Origin: Antilocapra americana
Lineage: Eukaryota > Chordata > Mammalia > Artiodactyla > Antilocapridae
Direction: 5' to 3'
NCBI GenBank assembly: GCA_007570785.1
Contig: ML660777.1
Span: 10,744,243 to 10,808,242 of the forward strand
DNA: 64,000 nucleotides
Shown: positions 22,811 through 33,481 of the stretch, in pieces
Layout of the letters: each line of letters opens with the position of its first letter
How positions within the stretch are numbered: position 1 is the stretch's first letter
Notes under the pieces: generated by a model
Database searches by the model: none
Told to the model about the DNA's origin: nothing
What the model saw: the letters and a program-made list of their open reading frames with translations, nothing else
Translations under genes and position numbers: made by a program

Positions 22811-23069
22811 TAGAAGGTTGAAAACACTTTACTAATGTTTGTTTTTATTCTTCACTGCTTCCATGTTTTTCAGTATTTATTTTAATCATGATCTCCTTTT
22901 TGATAGCTAACCCTTTCAAAATCCTCACTGTGGCAAAAAAAAAAGTTTTTCCCAGTGGTCTTACATGTCTAGTTATTGCTACTCTCTTGTTTGCTTTTTT
23001 AAGCAGATGAACCTAAATTCTAAGATTGTACTGCCAACTTTGTGTATACATATGTAAGAAACAACAACT

Positions 23070-23285
23070 TTTGTATTGGAAAGTCATTGAATCTTACTTA
23101 TGTCATTTTTAGTTGGGCGGGTTAACCTGTTATCCTGGGCAGGTTACTAAATACACCCATCTGTATAATAAAAATTACTTACCAACTACTAGAACCACAA
23201 TTATGACTAAATGAGAAAGGTATATAGAGTGCCTAGCACATAAGAGGCATTCTGTAATCACAGTTATTATTATTTTGCTAAATAA
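23070..23285 (+). mobile_element. MIR fragment
   Basis: CTGGGCAGGTTACTAAATACACCCATCTGTATAATAAAAATTACTTACC, then AGAGTGCCTAGCACATAAGAGGCATTCTGTAATCACAGTTATTATTATT, in MIR order on the plus strand. Confidence 0.65.
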
Positions 23286-23891
23286 CTAAGTACTGGTTTA
23301 TATAGTGTAGCTCTACATGTCAACTCAAATGTGGGTCATGGATATTATACCAGAATGTCTGGGATGTATACTTAGATTGATGAAGCAGTCCTAAATGTAG
23401 CTCTTTTTCCTTCTGTGACATTTCTCACATTTAATCCCTCTGAAGCACTATTCTGGGTAATGACCACCACCTGCTGTAACCGTTTTGTCTGGCAAAGGAA
23501 TTTCTTTACTGTAGACTGTGCTCCCGTGGCTCTGAGTGAGGCAATGCTTGGACCTCAGGGAGAGCAGAGTGGGCTCCCTTTCAAAGGCTCCATCAGGTGA
23601 GGTCAGCACGGTGATGAAAGGAAACATCCTTCAACCCCCAAAATCTCTCCGGGAGAAATGAAGGGAATCTCCTGCCAATTGTTAATGATAATGGTCTTAT
23701 AATTTCAACACCACATTTTACCCAGGAGGATCCCAAATGCTTTACAAGTATGCAAATAGCTTCACCCACTCTGTCTGTAGGCATTAGATGGAGTAAGCTT
23801 GGAACACAGCCACTGTGGGGAGCATTACCTTCCTATTTTTTAAAATGTGTAAAAATATGTATGCATATATTAATACGTGTGTGTGTATGAG
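23286..23891. other. Single-copy stretch ending in a (TG/TA) zone, no gene
   Basis: No repeat family recognised until the TATGTATGCATATAT / GTGTGTGTATGAG run at about 23850-23891. Short chance frames only. Confidence 0.45.
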
Positions 23892-24114
23892 TTTGTGCAT
23901 ATTCAGTCACTTCAACTGTGCCTGACTCTTTGCAACCCCATGGACTGTAGCCTACCAGGTTTCCCTGTTTATGGAATTAATCCAGGCAAAATATTGGAGT
24001 GGGTTGCCATTTCCTCCTCCAGGGGATCGTCCTGACCCAAGGATCGAATCTGTATTTCCTGAAGCTCCTGCATTGCAGGTCAATTCTTTACCACTGAGTC
24101 ACCTGGGAAGCCCC
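23892..24114 (-). mobile_element. Bov-tA SINE
   Basis: Complement of Bov-tA: CATATTCAGTCACTTCAACTGTGCCTGACTCTTTGCAACCCCATGG at the tail end and TTTACCACTGAGTCACCTGGGAAGCCC at the tRNA head. It sits between AT-rich microsatellite flanks, so a target duplication cannot be resolved. Confidence 0.93.
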
Positions 24115-24535
24115 TATATATGTGTGTATTTCTATGTAAATATCTCTATTTATGTATATGAGTAACTATAAAATATAGATATGTAAATACCTTACTTATG
24201 TGTCTTACTTAGTAGTTAAAATAGGAGTAAGAACAAGAGAGAAGAGGAAGATTTGTGCTTTATGCTATTTTTTATTAAAACTTTACTCATTTTACCACTT
24301 CTTCAAGTATGGAGCTCCCAAATGAACATAGGCTTATGTTTGTAGGTCATTAGTTCCTTAAGAGAAGGGCTTAAGGGATAAGAATCCTTAAAGTACTCAC
24401 CAAAAAGAACAGAAGGCAACTCTCAATTATGAAGCATATTAAGGAGAAACTTCTGGGAGACTTATAAAAATAGTCTTCAAATGCAGCTTTAACATGCTGC
24501 GTGCTTCTTTTTCAAACTATCTATGACTAGGTAAC
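24115..24535. other. AT-rich non-coding stretch
   Basis: Starts with a TATATATGTGTGTAT run and continues as AT-rich single-copy DNA. No gene or named repeat. Confidence 0.45.
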
Positions 24536-24688
24536 AACCTATCCCAAAATGTGGTGGCTTAAAATAGCAGCCATTTCATTAAATCCTATGATTTGTGTAT
24601 CAGGTATTTGAGCAGAACATGGTTGAGCACTTCTGTTCCACATGGCATTGACTGAGGGCATTTCAGTGGCATTTAGCAGGTGGCAGGG
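24536..24688 (+). mobile_element. Ancient interspersed repeat, family uncertain
   Basis: CCTATCCCAAAATGTGGTGGCTTAAAATAGCAGCCATTTCATT, then TTCTGTTCCACATGGCATTGACTGAGGGCATTTCAGTGGCATTTAGCAGGTGGC, follows the recurrent 'ccccaaaacttagtggcttaaaacaacaaccattt...ctgctccatgtggtgtcagctgggg' text of an old mammalian repeat. A Bov-tA interrupts its right end. Confidence 0.55.
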
Positions 24689-24895
24689 GCTTCCCTGGTG
24701 GCTTAGATGGTAGAGAATCTGCCTGTAGTGCAGGTGACTCAGGTTTGATCCCTGGATTGGAAAGATCCCCTGGAGAAGGGAATGGCTACCCACTCCAGTA
24801 TTCTTACATGGCAAAGTCCATGGGCAGAGGAGCCTGGTGGGCTACAATCCAGGGAGTAGCAAAGAGTCCAACAGGACTGAGTGAGTAACACACTA
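24689..24895 (+). mobile_element. Bov-tA SINE
   Basis: Head GGGCTTCCCTGGTGGCTTAGATGG, body with CTACCCACTCCAGTATTC and tail CAACAGGACTGAGTGAGTAACAC. Inserted at the end of the older repeat. I see no clear target duplication. Confidence 0.93.
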
Positions 24896-26298
24896 TTGGG
24901 TTAGTCTGGAGGGTTAAAGAGTAGTTTACTCTCATACTTAAAGTCTTGGTCAGAAAAGATAGGAGACTGGGTTCAGTTTCATCACTTCCTGTGTAGTGTC
25001 AGGACCTTGTTATGTAGTTTCTCCAGCAGAGTACTAGAACTTACCTAGAGGTGCAGATAGCTAAGAGGAGCCAAGAACAAGTGTTCCAAGAAAGAAAAAT
25101 TAAGGCTGTCAGTCTCATAAGATCTGAGCCCAGAACTGCCACTTCCTCTGTGCTTTGTTGGTCAAAGCAGTGATGACCCACTTAGATACAAGGAATTAAG
25201 GCCAAAACCTCAGCTCTCAATGGGAGGAATGTCAAAGATTTTGTGTTCTTTTCTATTTTTAATTGGCCACACTTGAATAAAAGCAGTTTGAAGTAGAAAT
25301 TAATTAAGATAGATCTTTAAACTTTGTTTTGACCTTCTAGGAAAGCATTCTGTTAAACAGTTTAGTACTTCAACTGTTGTACAATGCTAAGTTCAGTGTA
25401 ATTACCACAAAAGCTGGGAGCATGGATGCTCAAGGGTTTTTCTAGGAATCTGTTAGCTAAAGCCAGCTACTGCAAGGAGTATGTCCTCGAGAGACTTTGT
25501 TCAATCTAAATGTCAGCATAAAAAGATGAGAAAATAATGGGCTAAAATATTCCCTTGGAGAAAAGGAGAGATAATTTCAAAACAAGAGAAGAAGGGGGAA
25601 ATTTTGCCATTGGATTTCTCTTCATTCCAAGGACTGACCTGTCCCTGAGTATATGGCTTTCAGGACCCAGTGGCAATAGCGGCAAAGATGGACGACTAAC
25701 GGAAGGGTAATTCCTAATAGTGAGATGTCATTAAATCAAGTTGTTAGTACAGCGTTTGTGTTTCTGTGTATGTATATTTTGTCTTATGTATTCTTTCTTC
25801 ATCTCACAGTATTTTCTTATTATCCCAAACTTGCCTAAGCATCTCACCATTCCATTTCTTTCTAATTTTCTAGTCTATTGCTTTATGTTAGACCCTACAA
25901 ATAAATACTTTAAACTTCTTTCTGGAGCCTTAGACCTATTATCTTACTGACTTTCTGCCATTCCCAACTCAGTAATCTCCAGCCTAGAATAATTCCCATC
26001 ATATACCTCCATATTGTGAATTCCAAATAAGGGATCATTGAGATGATTCTACATTTGAAGACATGAAATTTACATTCTTTAGTGTGGCTTTGACAATTAC
26101 CCATGGCTTACTGCTTGCAATTTACAGTATTGCTACCTCATCACTTGAGTTGTTTAAATTTCTGTTCTCCAACCTCTATGTCTCTTGGGTTCATCTGCTT
26201 GGTAGACACTTGCCTACTTTCAAGAGTCTGAAAAATGTAGTTCAAGTGTTTCACCTAAAGGCAGAATTCACAATGACTGTAAAGGCAAGTAATTTTAT
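24896..26298. other. Single-copy stretch, no gene seen
   Basis: About 1.4 kb without recognised repeats. Frames at 25741-25950 and 26063-26302 plus are hydrophobic chance frames in AT-rich DNA. Confidence 0.45.
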
Positions 26299-26354
26299 GT
26301 AGGTCCATATGACTGATGTCCAACTGTTGTAGGTCCATATGACTGATGTCCAAC
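26299..26354. repeat. Two-copy 30-bp tandem repeat
   Basis: GTAGGTCCATATGACTGATG and the following GTCCAAC-type end occur identically at 26299-26324 and 26329-26354, giving a 30-base period. The identical 26-base copies point to a recent tandem duplication or slippage. Confidence 0.9.
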
Positions 26355-26530
26355 AACATGTATTCTTCTACATTCAGTCTTTTAAACAGTAAAAGGAGAA
26401 ATTATGCACTCTATTTATCATAGCATTACTATCCCTCAAAAGTGCAGACACCATCACAGTTTTTCCAAAAGAACCAGATTCAACCTTATTATTTACTGAC
26501 TCTTTCCAGTATTTCTGGGTGAGGTTTATT

Positions 26531-26745
26531 GTTGTTGTTTAGTCATCAAGTCATGTCCAACTCTTTTTGCAACCCTATGAACTGTGCCCATCAGGCTTAT
26601 CTGTCCATGGGATTTCCCAGGCAAGAATACTGGAGCAGATTGCCATTTCTTTCTCCATGGGATCTTCCTTACCCAGAGATAGAACCTGTGTCTCCTGCAT
26701 TGGCAGGTGGATTCTTTACCACTGAACTGCCAAGGAAGCCCTTGA
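26531..26745 (-). mobile_element. Bov-tA SINE
   Basis: Complement of Bov-tA, from TTGTTGTTTAGTCATCAAGTC to CTGAACTGCCAAGGAAGCCC. A perfect 12-bp target duplication GTGAGGTTTATT flanks it at 26519-26530 and 26746-26757. Confidence 0.96.
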
Positions 26746-26757
26746 GTGAGGTTTATT

Positions 26758-27202
26758 CCTCTTCTATTACAGTCACAATCTCATCTTGACATTCTGTAAC
26801 TTTAAACACTAGATTAACCACTGCCAACACCTGTTTATTAAAAAAATCTAAGACATTTATCATTTGTAAAATGCATCATTATCAATACTGTTCCACTTAA
26901 AAGGAAAAAAAACTGTCATTAAACCAAAATATGCCATTAGATGTTAAGTGCCATTCAGTTTCTGAGATATCAAGTATGCAAAAATGTACATACACACATT
27001 TCATGGATGTTAACATATGAAGAAACAAAATAAAGTTAAAAAGTGAATGAAAGGAAAAATTAATGAATTTATGTACATATTAATGACTATATATGTATAT
27101 AGATACATATATTCACAGCATGAAAAAAATGTTGGACACCACAGTCCTCATTTTGGTAAAATATCAAAGATGATGGTTGGTGTCTGTAACTTTCCTCTTC
27201 AA
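26758..27202. other. AT-rich non-coding stretch
   Basis: No repeat family recognised. Contains ATACATAT/TATATGTATA steps near 27080-27115. Confidence 0.45.
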
Positions 27203-28141
27203 GGAACAGTTAGAACTGGACATGGAACAACAGACTGGTTCCAAATAGGAAAAGGAGTACATCAAGGCTGTATATTGTCACCTTGCTTATTTAACTTATA
27301 TGCAGAATACATCATGAGACACGCTGGGCTGGAGGAAACACAAGCTGGAATCAAGATTGCCAGGAGAAATATCAATAACCTCAGATACGCAGATGACACC
27401 ACCTTTATGGCAGAAAGTGAAGAACTATAGCACCTCTTGATGAAAGTGAAAGAGGAGAGTGAAAAAGTTGGCTTAAAGCTCAACATTCAGAAAACTAAGA
27501 TCATGGCATCTGGTCCCATCACTTCATGGCAAATAGATGGGGAAACAGTGGAAACAGTGGCTGACTTTATTTTTCTGGGCTCCAAAATCACTGCAAATGG
27601 TGATAGCAGCCATGATATTAAAAGATGCTTACTCCTTGGAAGGAAAGTTATGACCAACCTAGACAGCATATTAAAAAGCAGAGACATTACTTTGCCAACA
27701 AAGGTCCATCTAGTCAAGGCTATGGTTTTTCCAGTGGTCATGTATGGATGTGAGAGTTGGACTATAAAAAAAGCTGAGCACTGAAGAATTGATGCTTTTG
27801 AACTGTGGTGTTGGAGAAGGCTCTTGAGAGTTCCTTGGACTGCAAGAAGATCCAACCAGTCCATCCTAAAGGAAATCAGTCCTAAATATTCATTGCAAGG
27901 ACTGATGCTGAAGCTGAAACTTTAATATTTTGGCCACCTGATGTGAGAAGATGACTCATTTGAAAAGACCCTGATGCTGGGAAAGATTGAGGGCAGGAAG
28001 AGAAGGGGACGACAGAGGATGAGATGGTGGGATGGCATCACCGACTCAATGGACATGGGTTTGGCTGGACTCTGGGAGCTGGTGATGGACAGGGAGGCCT
28101 GGTGTGCTGCAGCTCATGGGGTCCGCAAAGAGTTGGACACG
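27203..28141 (+). mobile_element. BovB LINE, copy 2, left part (RT C-terminal half)
   Basis: Starts abruptly at the VRTGHGTTDWFQIGKGVHQGC segment of the reverse transcriptase, just upstream of the catalytic YADD box (27386-27397). It continues through the C-terminal region to CGCAAAGAGTTGGACACG, where an L1 interrupts it. The piece resumes at 30011. A TAG ends the frame at 27427, and a TGA follows the AEH residues at 27782, at the same codon as in copy 1. Severely 5'-truncated and inactive. Confidence 0.95.
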
Positions 28142-29995
28142 TTCCCTTTTCTCCACATCCTCTCCAGCATTTATTACTTGTAGATTTTTGGATTGCAGCC
28201 ATTCTGAGTGGTGTAAAGTGATATCTCACTGTGGTTTTGATTTGCATTTCTCTGATAATGAGTGATGTTGAGCATCTTTTCATGTGTTTGTTAGCCATTT
28301 TTATGTCTTCTTTGGAGAAATGTCTGTTAAGTTCTTTGGCCCACTTTTTGATTGGGTTGTTTATTTTCCTAGAATGGAGCTGCAGGAGTTGCTTGTATAT
28401 TTTTGAGAGTAATTGTTTGTCCGTTGCTTCATTGGCTATTATTTTCTCCCATTCTGAAGGCTGTCTTTTCACCTTGCTTATAGTTTCCTTTGTTGTGCAG
28501 AAGCCTTTAATTTTACTTAGGTCCCATTTGTTTATTCGTGCTTTTATTTCCAATATTCTGGGAGGTGGGTCATGTAGGATCCCGCTTTGGTTTATGTCAG
28601 AGAGTGTTTTGCCAATGTTATCCTCTATGAGTTTTATAGTTTCTGGTCTTATGCTTAGATCTTTGATCCGTTTTGAGTTTATCTTTGTGTATGGTGTTAG
28701 AAAGTGTTCTAGTTTCATTCTTTTACAAGTGGCTGTCCAGTTTTCTCAGCACCATTTGTTAAAGAGGTTGTCTTTTCTCCATTGTATATTCTTGCCTCCT
28801 TTGTCAAAGATAAGGTGTCCATAGATGCGTGGATTTATCTCTGGGCTTTCTATTCTGTTCCATTGATCTATGTTTCTGTCTTTATGCCAGTACCATACTG
28901 TCTTAATGACTGTGGATTTGTAGTATAGCCTAAAGTCAGGTAGGTTGATTCCTCCAGTTCCATTCTTCTTTCTCAAGATTGCTTTGGCTATACGAGGTTT
29001 TTTGTATTTCCATACAAATTGTGAAATTATTTGTTCTAATTCTCTGAAAAAGCCCTCTGGTAGCTTGATAGGAATTGCATTGAATCTATAGATTGCTTTG
29101 GGTAGTATACTCATTTTCACTATATTGATTCTTCCAATCCACGAACACGGCACATTTCTCCATCTGTTTGTGTCCTCTTTGATTTCTTTCAGCAGTGTTT
29201 TATAGTTTTCTATATACAAGTCTTTTGTTTCTTTAGGTAGAAATACTCCTAAGTATTTTATTCCTTTTGTTTCGGTGGTGAATGGAACTCACACTGTTGG
29301 TGGGATTGCAAACTAGTACAGCCACTATGGAAAACAGTGTGGAGGTTCCTTAAAAAACTGCAAATAGACTTGCCATATGATCCAGCAATCACACTGCTGG
29401 GCATATACACCGAGGAAACCAGAACTGAAAGAGCCACGTGTACCCCAATGTTTATCGCTGCTTTGTTTACAATAGCCAGGACATGGAAGCAACCTAGATG
29501 CCCATCAACTGACGAATGGATAAGAAAGCTGTGGTACATATACACAATGGAATATTACTCAGCATTAAAAAAAAAATTCATTTGAATCAGTTCTACTCAG
29601 ATGGACGAAACTGGAGCCCATTATTCAGAGTGAAGTAAGCCAGAAGCAAAAACAACAATACAGTATATTAACGCATATATATGGAATTTAGAAAGACGGT
29701 AATGAGAACCCAGCATGCGAGACAGCAAAAGGAATGCAGATGTATAGAATAGACTTGTGGAATCTGTGGATGAGAGAAAGGGTGGGATGATATGGGAGAA
29801 TGGCATTGAAACATGTTAATTACCATATGTCTAATCAATCGCCAGCCCAGGATTGATGCTCGGGGCTGGTGCAACGAGATTTCCCAGGGGGAGGGAGGAG
29901 GGAGGGGGGTCCTGGAGGGGGAGCATATGTAAACCCATGGTGATATCATGTCATTGTATGACAAAACTAATAAAAAAAATAAAAAATAAAAAAAA
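28142..29995 (+). mobile_element. Young L1 with 5' inversion (twin priming) inside BovB
   Basis: The left part, 28142 to about 29284, is L1 ORF2 C-terminal sequence in reverse (minus-strand frames at 29219-28746 and 28718-28142, separated by one Trp-to-stop change). The right part, about 29284-29995, runs forward with the last ORF2 residues ([26 protein letters not shown]), the 3' UTR with a G-rich tract at 29887-29922, and an A-rich tail. The outer end of the inverted part (GAGAAAAGGGAA) and the start of the forward part (GGAACTCACACTG) are adjacent in L1, as twin priming predicts. A 4-base GGAA overlap sits at the switch (29284-29287). The target duplication AAAGAGTTGGACACG is at 28127-28141 and 29996-30010. 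Antisense frame 28231-28824 is a shadow. Confidence 0.96.
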
Positions 29996-30010
29996 AAAGA
30001 GTTGGACACG

Positions 30011-30039
30011 ACTGAGTGACTGAACTGAACTGAACTGAA
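30011..30039 (+). mobile_element. BovB copy 2, 3' tail after the L1
   Basis: ACTGAGTGACTGAACTGAAC and two further CTGAA units are the normal BovB 3' end, continuing the element broken by the L1. The short CTGAA/ACTGA repeat is the BovB terminal simple repeat. Confidence 0.93.
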
Positions 30040-30446
30040 TTTACTTTGATTCATGGACCTAACATTTCAGGTTCCTATGCAATATTGTTCTTTATAGCAT
30101 TGGACTTTACTTCCATCATTAGTCACATCCACAACTGGGCATTGTTTTTGACTTGGCTCCATCTCTTCATTCTTTTGGAATTATTTCTCCACTCTTCTCC
30201 CATAGCATATTGGGCACCTACCAACCCGGAGAGTTCATCTTTCTGTGTCCTATCTTTTTGCCTTTTCATACTGTTCACGGGGTTCTCAATGGAAGAACAC
30301 TGACGTGGTTTGCCATTCCCTTCTCCAGTGGACCACATTTTGTCAGAACTCTCCACCATGACCTGTCCATCTTGGGTGTCCCTACACGGCATGGCTCATA
30401 GTTTCATTGAATTAAACAAGGTTGTGGTCTATGTGATCAATTTGAT
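30040..30446 (-). mobile_element. BovB 5'-region fragment, inverted
   Basis: Complement of the BovB region downstream of its 5' UTR. Diagnostic words are GGACCTAACATTTCAGGTTCCTATGCAATATTG, TGCCATTCCCTTCTCCAGTGGACCACATTTTGTCAGAACTCTCCACCATGACC and CTACACGGCATGGCTCATAGTTTCATTGA. It directly abuts the BovB 3' tail at 30039, so its own 3' part is missing. Confidence 0.85.
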
Positions 30447-30448
30447 TA

Positions 30449-30636
30449 GGGCTTCCCGGATAGCTCAGTTGGTAAAGAATCCACCTCAAAGCAGGAGACC
30501 CCGGTTCGATTCCTGCATCAGGAAGATCTACTGGAGATGTGATAGGCTACCCACTCTTGTATCCTTGGGCTTCTCTTGTGGCTCAGCTGGTAAAGGATCT
30601 GCCTACAGTGTGGGAGACCTAACTATGGCTTCCTAA
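30449..30636 (+). mobile_element. Two tRNA-derived Bov-t heads in tandem
   Basis: GGGCTTCCCGGATAGCTCAGTTGG...CCCCGGTTCGATTCC is a tRNA-like head that continues to about 30560. A second head, GGGCTTCTCTTGTGGCTCAGCTGG, follows at 30568. The A- and B-box-like words are those of the SINE; this is not a functional tRNA gene. It separates the inverted and forward BovB 5' pieces. Confidence 0.85.
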
Positions 30637-30639
30637 CTA

Positions 30640-31486
30640 CAGAAGCCGATTGTGTAGAAAGACGTGTGCCCATCTTCTCCTGCAAGAACTCCAAAATTAC
30701 AACTTGCTGCTGAACAACCATCCACAGGACAACGTTGGATCCCACAAAAAAAAAGATACCTCACATCCAAGGACAAAGGAGAAGCTCCAGGAAGATGGTA
30801 GGAGGGGCAAGATTGAAGTTATAATCAAGCCCCATACCCTCCAGAGGCGCTCGGAGGGCTCAAACAAAACCTTGTGCCCTCCAGGAGACCCCACAGAGAC
30901 TGAGCTATACCTGCCACTGAGTGTTTGTGTGTCTCCTGCGGAGATAGGGGTCAGCAGCCTCCTGCCGCCACGGCGTGGGCTCCTCTGGGAGCAGCAGACC
31001 TGGGTGTGGCGTAAGCCCTTTTGGAGGAGGTCACCCTTAATCCAGCCTCCAAGCGTAGAGCTGCCAGAACTTACACAGGGCCAGGGAAACTGACACGCCA
31101 GGCCCCAGGAGAAGGGAGCAGTGACCCCCACAAGAGACTGACCCAGACTTGCCCGTGAGTGTCTAGGAGCCTCCAGCGGATGTGTGGGTCGGCGGTGGCC
31201 CGCTGCAGGGTCGGGCCGTTGAGTGTGGCAATGCGTGCACGGGGCCTTTTGCAGGAAGTCTCCATTATCTTCATTACCTCCACCATAGTTTGATCTCAGG
31301 TCAAACAACAGGGAGGGAACACAGACCCTCCCATCAACAGAAAATTGGATTAAAGATTTACTGAGAATGGCCCTGCCCATCAGAACAAAACCCAGTTTCC
31401 CCTACAATCAGTCTCTTCCATCAGAAAGCTTCCATAAGCCTCTTATCCTTATCTGTCACAGGGCAGACAGAATAAAAGGAACCACC
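30640..31486 (+). mobile_element. BovB 5'-UTR fragment, forward
   Basis: GC-rich segment with recurrent BovB 5'-UTR text: AGCTCCAGGAAGATGGTAGGAGGGG, CGCTCGGAGGGCTCAAACAAAACCTTGTG, GGAGAAGGGAGCAGTGACCCCCACAAGAGACTGACCCAGACTTGCC, ATTGGATTAAAGATTTACTGA and AAGCTTCCATAAGCCTCTTATCC. It contains two partly repeated sub-blocks. The 227-codon minus frame at 30697-31380 is a by-product of this GC-rich DNA. Confidence 0.8.
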
Positions 31487-31977
31487 CCCCCCCAACACTT
31501 ACTCCCTGGTAATCATGTTTGTTTTCTACATCTGAGACTCTATTTTTACATTATAGATCAATTCATTTTAGATGAATACTCGTTTTTACGAGAAAAAAAT
31601 CAACAGAGCATGAGATTAAAAATGTATATGAGAATACGTTGGAAAAATGTATCCAAGTAAATTCGAAAACTTGGATAAAATGGATAATTTTACAGAAAAT
31701 TAAGCTTACCAGAATATATTCAAAATATGTAAATAATTAATCTTGTAATCATTAAATAGTTTTACTTACTACTTTAAATTTATTCACAAAAATAGCCCAA
31801 TTGTAATGCTTTTATTGGTGAATTTTTCCAAATATTCAAGTACATCTCAGAGATGTATCAACTCAACAGGTCTAACTCTTTAACTTTCTCCTATTGGCTT
31901 TTTCTCAGTTTTTGCTTTCATGAATCACACCATTTAGTCTACTAAATGGCTCTTTACTGGAAAGCTTAGATATTTGC
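31487..31977. other. AT-rich non-coding spacer
   Basis: A C run at 31482-31493 precedes about 480 bases of AT-rich sequence with no recognised element or gene. Confidence 0.45.
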
Positions 31978-33481
31978 TAGATTGATACAAAAGTAATTGC
32001 AGTTTCAAACCCTGAATTTTAAATTATTATAACTAGGCTCAAACACATCTTTATTAATCAAAATAGGAACCATTACAATCAACACATTTTTGCCAATGAA
32101 TAACAAGTTTGTTTATTCTTATAGCTTAAAAATCTGTGCTTTGGGATTTGATGAACGCTTGAAAAGCATTTTCTTCATCCTGCTGGTTGTGGAAGCATTT
32201 TCGCTGCAAAAAGTTGTTGAGATGCCTGAAGAAGTGGTAGTCAGTTGGCAAAAGGTCAAGTGAATATGATGGGTGAGGCAAAACTTTGTAGCCCAATTCA
32301 TTCTACTTTCGAAGCATTGGTTGTACAATGTAAGGGCAGGCATTGTCCGTGGAGAAGAATTGGGCCCTTTCTGTTAACCAGTGCTGGCTGTAGATGTTGC
32401 AGTTTTCAGGGCATTGTTTGATTTGCTGAGCATACTTCTCAGATGTAATGGTTTTGCCAGGATTCAGAAAGCAGTAGTAGATCAGACCTGCAGCAGACCA
32501 CTAAACAGTGACCATGATCTGTTTTTGGGTGCGAGTTTGGCTTTGGAAAGTGCTTTGGCACTTCTTCTCAGTCCGATCACTGGGCTGGTTATCCGTGGTT
32601 GTCATACAAAATCCACTTTCTACTGCACGTTATAATCCAATAGAGGAATTGTTCGTTGTTGTTGTGTAGAATAAGAGGAGATAACACTTCAAAATGAAGA
32701 TTTTTTTGATTTGCGGTTTTCTCATGAGGCACTCACTTATCGAGGTTTTTCACCTTTCCAATTTACTTCAAATGTCAAATGACCATAGAGTGGTCAACAT
32801 TGAGTTCTTTGGCAACTTCTCATAGAGTTGTAAGAGGATTCATCTTCGATGATTGCTCTCAATTGGTTGTTATCAACTTCTGATGGCTGACCACTGAGCT
32901 CCTCATCTTCAAGGCTCTCATCTCCTTTGCAAAACTTCTTGAATCGCCGCTGCACTATACGTTCATTAGCAGTTCCTGGGCCAAATGCATCATTGACGTT
33001 GTGAGTTATCTCCACTGCTTTATGATCCATTTTGAACATAAATAAGAAAATTGCTCAAATTTGCTTGTTGTCAGACATCACTTCCATAGTCTAAAATACA
33101 TATAAAATAAACAGCAAGTAATAATTCACTGGGCTTCCCTGGTAGCTCAGATGGTAAAGAATCTGCCTGAAATGAAGGAGAGCCAGGTTTGATCCTTGGG
33201 TTGGGAAAATCTCCTGGAGAAGGAAATGGCAACCCACTCCAGTATTCTTGCCTGGAGAATCCCACTGACAGAGGAACCTGGTGGGCTACAGTGCATGGAG
33301 TCACGAAGGGTGGGGCATGACTGAGAGACTAACACTTTCACTTTCAATAATTCACTAGCAAAAAAACAAGAAATGCACATTAAATAGTGTATAATATAAC
33401 CACGTTTATTTAAGGAAGTATTCCAATATCAAATGGCAAAGTTAACAATGCAAAACCGCAATTACTTTTGCACCAACCTAA
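31978..33481 (-). mobile_element. Mariner DNA transposon, near full length, inactive
   Basis: Right terminal inverted repeat: AACCGCAATTACTTTTGCACC at about 33454-33481. Left: GATACAAAAGTAATTGCAGTT at about 31978-32005. The transposase lies on the minus strand. An N-terminal frame (33039-32794) contains MDHKAVEITHNVNDAFGPGTANERIVQRRFKKFCKGDESLEDEELSGQPSEVDNNQLRAIIEDE, the helix-turn-helix and linker region of the Hsmar1/SETMAR type of mariner. Downstream the frame is broken by shifts and stops. Without the nested SINE and its duplicated target the length is about 1.28 kb, normal for the family. Cut-and-paste at TA is the known mechanism; the TA duplication is blurred here. Confidence 0.92.
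33131..33345 (+). mobile_element. Bov-tA SINE nested in the mariner
   Basis: Head GGGCTTCCCTGGTAGCTCAG and BovA body ending CTGAGAGACTAACACTTTCAC. Perfect 11-bp target duplication AATAATTCACT at 33120-33130 and 33346-33356. It interrupts the mariner just upstream of the transposase start and postdates the mariner. Confidence 0.97.

Noticed and set aside
28231..28824. 197-codon plus-strand frame
   Set aside because: It is the antisense of L1 ORF2 in the inverted part of the L1; the minus strand carries the real, decayed reading frame.
30449..30636. tRNA genes
   Set aside because: A- and B-box-like words belong to the tRNA-derived heads of Bov-tA SINEs; the cloverleaf is not maintained and the BovA body or flanks follow directly.
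30697..31380. 227-codon minus-strand frame
   Set aside because: It falls in the GC-rich BovB 5' UTR, which is not coding in either direction as far as known.
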